DNA of 64,000 nucleotides from NCBI GenBank assembly GCA_035652235.1, contig DASREE010000048.1:44900-108899 (forward strand). The letters are read 5' to 3'. Shown here in pieces: positions 58,002-64,000 of this stretch. The translations under genes and the position numbers were made by a program. The stretch is from PALSA-612 sp035652235. GTDB taxonomy: Bacteria; Actinomycetota; Thermoleophilia; Gaiellales; Gaiellaceae. Each line of letters opens with the position of its first letter. Positions within the stretch are counted from its first letter, which is position 1. A model generated the notes under the pieces. That model ran no database searches, had not been told where the DNA came from, and saw nothing but the letters and a program-made list of their open reading frames with translations.

Positions 58002-58892
58002 ATGCGCGTGTTGACCAGACCGCTCCCCCTGGCGGCGCTCGTCCTGGCGGGGGCGCTCGTCGCCTGGATTATCACGGTCGAGCGGATGCAGGGGATGGAC
58101 GCGGGGCCGGGCACCGACCTCGGCGGCGTCGGCTGGTACGTCGGGATCTGGGTGACGATGATGGCGGCGATGATGCTGCCGTCGGCGGCGCCGATGGTGC
58201 TCCTCTACGCGCGCGTCGCGGGCGAGCGCGCGCGCCGGGGGCAGAGCGGGTTTGCCCCGACGTGGGTCTTCGTCGCGGGCTACCTCGTCGTCTGGACCCT
58301 GTACGGGCTCGCCGCCTACGGCGTCTTCCGCGCCGTCGCTGCGGGCGGCGCCCACTACCTGGCCTGGGAGCGCGCCGGGCGCTGGGTGGCCGGAGCAGCC
58401 CTCGTCGGCGCCGGCGCGTACGAGTTGACCCCCCTCAAGACCGTCTGCCTGCGCCACTGCCGCTCGCCGCTCCACTTCCTGCTCCACGGCTGGCGAGCGG
58501 GCTGGGTCGGCGCCTTCCGCATGGGCGCCGAGCACGGGGCGTTCTGCGTCGGCTGCTGCTGGGGGCTCATGCTCGCGCTGTTCGCGCTCGGCGTGATGAG
58601 CCTCTTCTGGATGGCGGTCGTGGCGGCCGTCATCTTCGCCGAGAAGCTGCTGCCGGCGGGAGAAGAGCTGACGAGGCTGTTCGCCGCCTGCCTCGTCGGG
58701 CTCGGTATCTGGGTCGGATCCGCGCCGGGGAGCGTGCCCGGGCTCGTCCAGCCGAACTCGGCCGGAGCCGACCGCGCCCGCATGCGGATGATGCACGTGG
58801 GCCCGAGCGGGCCGATGCGGATGCCGCGGCCGACGCCGCCGGCGGGCGGCGCCCAGATGCGCGACCCGAGGATGCGGGCGCCGTCCCGCTAG
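58002..58892 (+). CDS. DUF2182 integral membrane protein
   Basis: 296 residues with about seven hydrophobic helices (first at 8-26). WVTMMAAMMLPSAAPMVLLYAR is the hallmark of DUF2182, a family described as predicted metal-binding; TPLKTVCLRHCRSPLHFLL and the MGAEHGAFCVGCCWGLM segment hold its conserved Cys/His. The C-terminal 50 residues are rich in Met, Arg and Pro (RARMRMMHVGPSGPMRM), perhaps a metal-binding tail. ATG 58002 lies 6 bases after TAGTCT, a leaderless layout. Confidence 0.88.
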   Translation: MRVLTRPLPLAALVLAGALVAWIITVERMQGMDAGPGTDLGGVGWYVGIWVTMMAAMMLPSAAPMVLLYARVAGERARRGQSGFAPTWVFVAGYLVVWTLYGLAAYGVFRAVAAGGAHYLAWERAGRWVAGAALVGAGAYELTPLKTVCLRHCRSPLHFLLHGWRAGWVGAFRMGAEHGAFCVGCCWGLMLALFALGVMSLFWMAVVAAVIFAEKLLPAGEELTRLFAACLVGLGIWVGSAPGSVPGLVQPNSAGADRARMRMMHVGPSGPMRMPRPTPPAGGAQMRDPRMRAPSR

Positions 58893-58912
58893 CACGGCGG
58901 TAGGCTCCGCAC

Positions 58913-60478
58913 GTGGCGGCAACGGGCGAGTCGACACGGGCGAAGCTGGAGCGGATGCTGGCGCGGCGCGAGGAGGCGCTCCACCAGGCGAGCGAGCGCG
59001 CGGTCGAACGCCAGCGCTCGCAGGGCAAGCTGCTCGCGCGCGAGCGGCTCGAGCGCCTGCTCGACCCCGGGTCGTTCGTCGAGCTCGACCGCTACGTGCG
59101 CCACCGCGAGGTCGAGTTCGGAATGCGCGAGCGCCGGCCGTGGGGCGACGCGGTCGTGACCGGCTACGGGACCGTGCTCGGGCGGAAGGTGTTCGTGTTC
59201 TCGCAGGACTTCACGATCTTCGGCGGCAGCCTCTCGGAGGTGTTCGCCGAGAAGGTCTGCAAGGTGATGGACATGGCCCTCAAGTACGGTTGCCCGCTGA
59301 TCGGGATCAACGACTCGGGCGGCGCGCGCATCCAGGAGGGAGTCGTCTCGCTCGCCGGCTACGCAGAGATCTTCTGGCGCAACGTGCAGGCCTCGGGCGT
59401 GATCCCGCAGCTCTCGCTCGTCATGGGGCCGTGCGCCGGCGGCGCCGTCTACTCGCCCGCGATGACCGACTTCGTGTTCATGGTCGAAGGCTCGTCGTAC
59501 ATGTTCATCACCGGCCCCGACGTGGTGAGAACGGTCACCGGCGAGGAGGTGACCTTCGAGGAGCTGGGCGGCGCCGCCACGCACGCGGCCAAGTCCGGCG
59601 TCACGCACTTCATCTCGCCGAGCGAGGAGGCGTGCCTCGAGGACGCCCGCTACCTGCTCTCGTTCCTGCCCCAGAACAACCTCGAGCCGCCGCCCTACTC
59701 CCCGCCGAGCGACCCGGCCGACCGGGAGGAGCCCGAGCTCGACGCGCTCGTTCCGGACGACCCTGCCAAGCCGTACGACATCAAGCGGGTGATCGAGCTC
59801 GTCGTCGACGACGGCGAGCTGCTCGAGGTGCACGAGCGCTACGCCGAGAACATCGTCTGCTGCTTCGCCCGCCTCGGCGGCCATCCGGTGGGCGTGGTCG
59901 GAAACCAGCCGCGCTCGCTCGCCGGTGTGCTGGACATCGACTCGTCTGTGAAGGCGGGGCGCTTCGTCCGCACCTGCGACGCCTTCAACATCCCGCTCGT
60001 CACCTTCGTGGACGTCCCCGGCTTCCTGCCCGGAACCGACCAGGAGTGGCGGGGGATCATCCGCCATGGCGCGAAGCTCCTGTACGCGTACTGCGAGGCC
60101 ACCGTGCCGAAGCTGGCGGTGATCACGCGCAAGGCCTACGGCGGCGCCTACGACGTCATGAGCTCGAAGCACATCCGCGCGGACTTCAACTTCGCCTGGC
60201 CGACCGCCGAGGTGGCGGTCATGGGTCCGGAGGGGGCGGTGAACATCGTCTTCCGGCGCGAGCTGGAGGAGGCGGCCGACCCCGCCGCGCGCCGCGCGGA
60301 GCTGATCGCCGAGTACCGCGAGCGCTTCGCGAACCCGTTCGTCGCCGCCGAGCGGGGCTACGTGGACGACGTGATCGAGCCGAGGCGGACGCGCGCGGTG
60401 CTGATCGGGGCGCTCGAGACGGCCCGCTCGAAGCGCGAGCGCCGCCCACCGCGCAAGCACGGCAACATCCCCCTGTAG
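58913..60478 (+). CDS. Acyl-CoA carboxylase, carboxyltransferase (beta) subunit
   Basis: 521 residues of the PccB/AccD5 type. N-terminal KLLARERLERLLDPGSF, first crotonase domain with INDSGGARIQEGVVSLAGY near 137 and MGPCAGGAVYSPAMTDF near 175 (oxyanion glycines), second domain with FVDVPGFLPGTDQEWRGIIRHGAKLLYAY near 365 (quoted in parts) and ending RKHGNIPL, the canonical C-terminus. It transfers carboxyl from biotin to acetyl-, propionyl- or related acyl-CoA; the alpha subunit is not in the window. GTG 58913 follows TAGGCT by 6 bases. Confidence 0.95.
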   Translation: MAATGESTRAKLERMLARREEALHQASERAVERQRSQGKLLARERLERLLDPGSFVELDRYVRHREVEFGMRERRPWGDAVVTGYGTVLGRKVFVFSQDFTIFGGSLSEVFAEKVCKVMDMALKYGCPLIGINDSGGARIQEGVVSLAGYAEIFWRNVQASGVIPQLSLVMGPCAGGAVYSPAMTDFVFMVEGSSYMFITGPDVVRTVTGEEVTFEELGGAATHAAKSGVTHFISPSEEACLEDARYLLSFLPQNNLEPPPYSPPSDPADREEPELDALVPDDPAKPYDIKRVIELVVDDGELLEVHERYAENIVCCFARLGGHPVGVVGNQPRSLAGVLDIDSSVKAGRFVRTCDAFNIPLVTFVDVPGFLPGTDQEWRGIIRHGAKLLYAYCEATVPKLAVITRKAYGGAYDVMSSKHIRADFNFAWPTAEVAVMGPEGAVNIVFRRELEEAADPAARRAELIAEYRERFANPFVAAERGYVDDVIEPRRTRAVLIGALETARSKRERRPPRKHGNIPL

Positions 60479-60484
60479 GGCTCG

Positions 60485-61615
60485 CTACCACGTCCCTCGG
60501 CGGTCGCGCAGCGCGGAGTCGAGCGTCATCGCGCCGTACAGCACGCCGGCGAGCGGCAGGGCCAGCGCCCAGCCGGGCGGGAGGCAGAACAAGCGCACCG
60601 CGGGCAGGGAGACGAGGGTCGCCGCCGCCCAGGCGGCTGCGGCGAGCGCGAGCGCCGGTGGATCTCCGGCGAGCGCGGCGGCCACGGTCAGCGCCGGCGG
60701 CCCCGCGAAGAGCAGAGCGAGCAGCGCGAGCGTGAGTGCGAGCAGCGTCCACGAGCGGCGGAGCTGCGTGAACGCCGTCCGGCGCACCATCCGCCAGATC
60801 CCGGCAAGGCCATGCGGGCGCACGCTCTCCACGTCCCTGCGGCTGACCGCCAGCCGGATCGGGACGCCGAGCGCCTTGACGCGCCGGGCGAGGCCGATGT
60901 CGTCGATCACGCGGTCCCGGATGGCGACGAAGCCGCCGATCCGCTCGAGCGCGCTGCGGCGGAGGAGCACGCAGCCGCCCGCCGCGGCCGCCGTCCGCCG
61001 GCGGGGGTCGTTCACGCGGCGCATCGGGTAGAGCAGGTTGAAGAAGAGGAGATAGGGCGGGACGAGCAGGCGCTCGGGGAGCGAGTGGCAGCGAAGCCGC
61101 GCCATGCGGCTGACGAGGGCGAGCCCCCCCGCCTCGCTCTCGGCGACGAGCCGCCGCAGCGAACTCGGCGCGTGGCGGATATCCGCGTCCGTGAGCAGCA
61201 GGTAGTCGGGCTCGTCCTCCGCCGCGACGGCCGCGGCCTGCTCGAGCGCCCACACCTTCCCCACCCAGTCGGCGGGGAGCTCCGCTCCGGCGACGACCCG
61301 CAGCCGCCCGGCGCCGAGCTTCCGCGCGAGCTCGCCGGTGCCGTCCGCCGAGCGGTCGTCGACGAGCACGATCCGCCACCTGCCGGGACAGTCCTGGGCG
61401 AGGAGGGTGGGGAGCGTCTCCGGGAGCACGCCCGCCTCGTTCCGCGCCGGGACGAGGCAGGCTACGCTCGGCCAGCTCGCCGGCTCGGGCGGTCCCGGCT
61501 CGTCTTCCCCGACCGGCTGCAGGTCCCACGCGCGCGCCGTCCCGGCGAGGACGCCGACCCAGCCGGCGAGCGAAGCGCCGGCGAGCGCGGCGAGGGTGGC
61601 GGCGAGCCCGTGCAC
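60485..61615 (-). CDS. Glycosyltransferase family 2, HpnB-like
   Basis: 376 residues: N-terminal helix, GT-A domain with VACLVPARNEAGVLPETL near 51, LVDDRSADGTGELA near 85, PADWVGKVWALEQAA near 115, the LLTDADIRHAP DxD site near 140, and AAAAGGCVLLRR/VIDDIGLARRV, then three or four C-terminal helices. The order and wording match the 'hopene-associated' HpnB family, proposed to glycosylate membrane lipids. No other hopanoid genes are present, so the acceptor is open. It is convergent with accD (6 bases between stops). Confidence 0.82.
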   Translation of the reverse strand: MHGLAATLAALAGASLAGWVGVLAGTARAWDLQPVGEDEPGPPEPASWPSVACLVPARNEAGVLPETLPTLLAQDCPGRWRIVLVDDRSADGTGELARKLGAGRLRVVAGAELPADWVGKVWALEQAAAVAAEDEPDYLLLTDADIRHAPSSLRRLVAESEAGGLALVSRMARLRCHSLPERLLVPPYLLFFNLLYPMRRVNDPRRRTAAAAGGCVLLRRSALERIGGFVAIRDRVIDDIGLARRVKALGVPIRLAVSRRDVESVRPHGLAGIWRMVRRTAFTQLRRSWTLLALTLALLALLFAGPPALTVAAALAGDPPALALAAAAWAAATLVSLPAVRLFCLPPGWALALPLAGVLYGAMTLDSALRDRRGTW

Positions 61616-61645
61616 GGCGGGGACTCTGACAGCCCCACGGCGTCC

Positions 61646-62671
61646 CTACTCGAGACCCGCCTCCGCGAGCGGACGGCGCCCCCAGGCAAGTCGCGCCTGC
61701 CAGTAGGGGACGGAGAGGGGCGAGAGGCGGACTCCGGTCGTTCCCGCGTCGACCATCCAGCCGCCGCCCAGGTAGATGCCGGCGTGGTCGATCTGCGCGG
61801 GCTTCGAACGCGGCCCCTTTGGGCCGAAGAAGACGACGTCGGCGGGCTGGAGCGCCTCCGGCGCGATCCGCTGCGAGGGCGGCACCTCGCCGCTCATGGC
61901 GGAGGTCGAGCGGCCGCGGATCGTGTTCGCGAGCGGCGTGCCGGCCGCGTAGGGGGCGAGCCGGAACACGCGCCAAACGAAGCCGGAACAGTCGAAGCCG
62001 CCCGGCACGGACTGACCGAGCACCGTCTGCGGCTTCTCGCTCGTGCCCGCGTAGACGTAGGGGTAGCCGACGAGCGAGACGGCCTGCTGGAGGACGGTCC
62101 GCTGCCAGCCGCTCACGGCCGGCGGGGCGAAGCCGGCCGCGAGCTGCTCGACGTACGGCTTCTCCCAGCCCTGCCAGCGGAGGATGCGCGCGGCGGAGTA
62201 GGCCGCCTCGGCGCGCGAGGCGGGGCTCGACGGCGCGGGCTCGAGCGACTCCTGCGAGCGGGGATGGTCGGTGCGCAGGCCGAGCAGGCGCGCGACGACC
62301 TCGCTGCCGAAGCGGCCCGGGGGGGCGAGCCCGGCGGCGCGGACGCCGTCCGCGAACCTGCGGGCGGCAGCGCCGAGCCCCTCGCCGCGGACGAGCGCTG
62401 CGTCGAGCTGGGTGATCGTGACAGGCGCGGACGGGTCGGTCGGCGCGGTCGGCAGCGTGCCGGTCAGCCCGGCGACGAGGGAGGCGAGCTCGCCCGCCGT
62501 GAGCGGGTCGTCGGGCCGGAAGGAGGCGGCGTCGCCGCCGAGGAGGCCATGGGCTGTGACGAGCGCGATCTCCGGCTGCGCCCAGGAGGCTCGCCCGCGC
62601 GTAGCGGTGGCCGAGGGGGGGAGAAAGGCGAGGGCGAGCACGGCCACGGTGACGGCGGCAAGGCGGCTCAC
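61646..62671 (-). CDS. Secreted NlpC/P60 peptidoglycan hydrolase with SLH-like region
   Basis: 341 residues from GTG 62671 (after GAAGG), chosen over an ATG 18 codons earlier since it opens a clean signal peptide SRLAAVTVAVLALAFLPPSA. The N-terminal half has SLH-type segments (IALVTAHGLLGGDAASFRPD DPLTAGELASLV, in two parts) for wall attachment; the C-terminal NlpC/P60 domain carries the catalytic Cys in PGGFDCSGFVWRVF near 218 and His in IDHAGIYLGGGW near 303. It should cleave D-gamma-glutamyl-diaminopimelate or similar peptide bonds in the wall. Confidence 0.9.
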   Translation of the reverse strand: MSRLAAVTVAVLALAFLPPSATATRGRASWAQPEIALVTAHGLLGGDAASFRPDDPLTAGELASLVAGLTGTLPTAPTDPSAPVTITQLDAALVRGEGLGAAARRFADGVRAAGLAPPGRFGSEVVARLLGLRTDHPRSQESLEPAPSSPASRAEAAYSAARILRWQGWEKPYVEQLAAGFAPPAVSGWQRTVLQQAVSLVGYPYVYAGTSEKPQTVLGQSVPGGFDCSGFVWRVFRLAPYAAGTPLANTIRGRSTSAMSGEVPPSQRIAPEALQPADVVFFGPKGPRSKPAQIDHAGIYLGGGWMVDAGTTGVRLSPLSVPYWQARLAWGRRPLAEAGLE

Positions 62672-62744
62672 ACACCCTTCGTCGGCCAAAACGGACTCGG
62701 CCTTGAGGGCCTGCGTGGGTGGCACCGTGCAGTACGCTGGCTCG

Positions 62745-62903
62745 GTGGAGCTCGAGATCAGGCCCGAGCCGACACCCGAGGAGCGCGCAGCGATCGTCGC
62801 CGCGCTCGCCGAGCTTCTGCGTCAGGAGGCAGACGGGCACGGCGCCTGGTGGGAAGCGGGGGTGCGCGAGGCGGTCGAGGGCGAGCCGGAGGAGCGCGAC
62901 TAG
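62745..62903 (+). CDS. Small acyl-CoA carboxylase epsilon-like protein
   Basis: 52 residues: short beta start LEIRPEPTPEERAAIVAALA, then a charged helix and GAWWEAGVREAVEG. The TPEERAAIVAAL segment matches the actinobacterial acyl-CoA carboxylase epsilon subunit (AccE/PccE) pattern, a small protein that stabilises the alpha-beta complex. The beta-subunit gene is 2.3 kb upstream, separated by two opposite-strand genes. GTG 62745 is placed 6 bases after TACGCT (62733-62738), which supports both the gene and the start. Confidence 0.65.
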   Translation: MELEIRPEPTPEERAAIVAALAELLRQEADGHGAWWEAGVREAVEGEPEERD

Positions 62904-63098
62904 CGGGCGGTGCGCGTCGGGGCGCTGCCCGGCGCAGACGGCAACCCGCGGCGCTCGAGGCGAGCGCGGCGAGCCGGACCTCGTGCTCGTCGGCGGCGAC
63001 GTCTCGGGCCCGCCCCGGCGACGTCTCGGGCCCGTCCTGTTCTGCCACGGCTCTCGCTGCGCTCGGGCGAGAGATACCTCACACCCGCTCGCCCGACG

Positions 63099-64000
63099 CT
63101 AGGACAGGAGCTCGGTCGCCCGCAGCGCGGCCTCCGTGCGCGTGTGCACGCCGAGCTTGCGCAGGATGCGCTGGACGTGCACCTTTGCAGTCGCCTCGCT
63201 GATGAAGAGCTGCCTGCCGATCTCCTTGTTCGTCAGGCCCTGGGCGAGAAGCTCCAGCACCTCGAGCTCGCGCTTGGAGAGGCCTGCCGGCAGTGCTTCG
63301 ACCGATGTTCTCCTCACTCGCAGGCCGACGGCCTGGCCCAGCGAGTGGTCGCGCGCCCGCTCGAGCACCGACCGCAGCGTCGGCACGTTCGCCGGGTCTT
63401 CTGCGAGCAGGCGCAGCAGCTCCGGGCGCGCACGGTAGGCCGCGACGAAGGCGTCGACGTTCCCGCTCGCGAGCGAGAGCCGAAGCGCCCGCTGGGCGGC
63501 GCGCTTGCGACCCGTCCGGCTACCGGAGAGCGCGAGGATGGCCGACGTCCAGGGCACGAGCGCCGCGACCTCGACCCGCACGGTCATCGACGCCGCCCGC
63601 CTCGCCCTGCTTCTCGCCGCGCGCGCGTCGCCCGCGCACGCAAGCGCGAGCGACCACCAGGCAAGGTACTCGGCTTCCATCCCGCGCGTCGCCCCTGCCC
63701 GCTCGTACTGGTCGAGGGCGTCGAGCGCCTCGTCCGGTGCGCCGGACGCGAGATGGAGCTTGGCGCGAAGCGCGCCGACGTTCATCGTCACCATCCTGTC
63801 GTCGAACTTGGCTGCGGCACGCTCCGCCTGAGCGGCGACCGCCGTGCAGCGCTTGAACTCGCGCATGCCCCACAGGGCGGCAGCCTTGTAGAAGCGAGCG
63901 TGCGGGAGGACGAACGCCATCCGGAATCGCGCCGACTCGCTGATCTCGCGATCGGCGGCCTTGACGGCCTCGGCGTAGTCCGCCGCAAGTACCGAGGCAC
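63099..64000 (-). CDS. LuxR-type regulator, C-terminal part (gene runs off the right edge)
   Basis: The frame stays open to the window end, with sensible coding upstream of the first internal ATG at 63920, so the N-terminus lies outside. About 300 residues are visible: a TPR-like helical region (AEYLAWWSLALACAGDARAA and similar), then a LuxR DNA-binding domain, LSKRELEVLELLAQGLTNKE and IGRQLFISEATAKVHVQRIL, near the C-terminus. It resembles large MalT/LuxR regulators with an ATPase and TPR array. Target unknown. The 195 bases between it and the AccE-like gene hold no other supported gene. Confidence 0.85.
   Translation of the reverse strand, partial: ASVLAADYAEAVKAADREISESARFRMAFVLPHARFYKAAALWGMREFKRCTAVAAQAERAAAKFDDRMVTMNVGALRAKLHLASGAPDEALDALDQYERAGATRGMEAEYLAWWSLALACAGDARAARSRARRAASMTVRVEVAALVPWTSAILALSGSRTGRKRAAQRALRLSLASGNVDAFVAAYRARPELLRLLAEDPANVPTLRSVLERARDHSLGQAVGLRVRRTSVEALPAGLSKRELEVLELLAQGLTNKEIGRQLFISEATAKVHVQRILRKLGVHTRTEAALRATELLS

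Overview
The window is high-GC, gene-dense DNA with many GTG starts, 4-base stop/start overlaps and no rRNA, IS element, CRISPR array or integrase. Gene content (ClpC, CarD, RadA, DUF2469, a SigH-type sigma factor, short GluRS, AccE-like protein, actinobacterial NYN protein) and the secreted HYR proteins with an 'RRLWG...GRF' tail point to a deep-branching actinobacterium, most likely class Thermoleophilia (Gaiellales/Solirubrobacterales). This is an inference from family content, not a database match.

Layout. 1-3 kb: a partial beta-hydroxyacid dehydrogenase start, then folP-folB-metallophosphoesterase-folK and DUF2469. 3-9 kb: coaX, dusB, greA, lysS, a polysaccharide deacetylase and a sugar-nucleotide epimerase. 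9.4-16 kb: clpC, an acetyltransferase, radA, carD, ispD, ispF, the usual stress/repair/isoprenoid neighbourhood but without disA. 16-18 kb: mutY, thioredoxin, DUF302 and a small membrane protein. 18-27.4 kb: oxidative pentose-phosphate genes (pgl, rpiA, rpe, zwf) surrounding two large paralogous secreted HYR proteins. 27.6-33.5 kb: MscS channel, membrane protein, then gltX-cysS-rlmB-yacP-sigH in the gene order known from Firmicutes.

33.6-56.6 kb is an accessory carbohydrate-catabolism region: a secreted glycosidase-like DUF6259-type protein, tRNA-Thr, a FadR-type GntR regulator, an ABC sugar importer (ATPase, binding protein, two permeases) and about a dozen acid-sugar enzymes. These include a protein that matches the D-apionate lactonase (ApnL) family, a DUF1537 acid-sugar kinase coupled to a class II aldolase, an L-rhamnonate-dehydratase-like enolase-superfamily enzyme coupled to a DHDPS-like aldolase, a FAH-type hydrolase, an HpcH-type aldolase, a UlaG-like lactonase and several dehydrogenases. 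A 10-bp element, RTCRTAYARY, occurs in front of five of its transcription units and doubles as the -10 element; it is a candidate operator for the local regulator. I read the region as a branched-sugar/acid-sugar (apiose-like) utilisation system with two parallel lower branches.

56.6-64 kb: a trans-sulfuration-type PLP enzyme, DUF2182 membrane protein, acyl-CoA carboxylase beta subunit, an HpnB-like glycosyltransferase, a secreted NlpC/P60 hydrolase, an AccE-like 52-residue protein and the C-terminal part of a LuxR-type regulator that runs off the right edge.

Expression signals are unusually readable. About seventeen genes have a TANNNT box only 6-8 bases before an ATG/GTG, the arrangement known for leaderless mRNAs in actinobacteria; others have clear Shine-Dalgarno sites. 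Two divergent gene pairs are separated by only 26 and 28 bp and share one 10-bp element serving as -10 in both directions.
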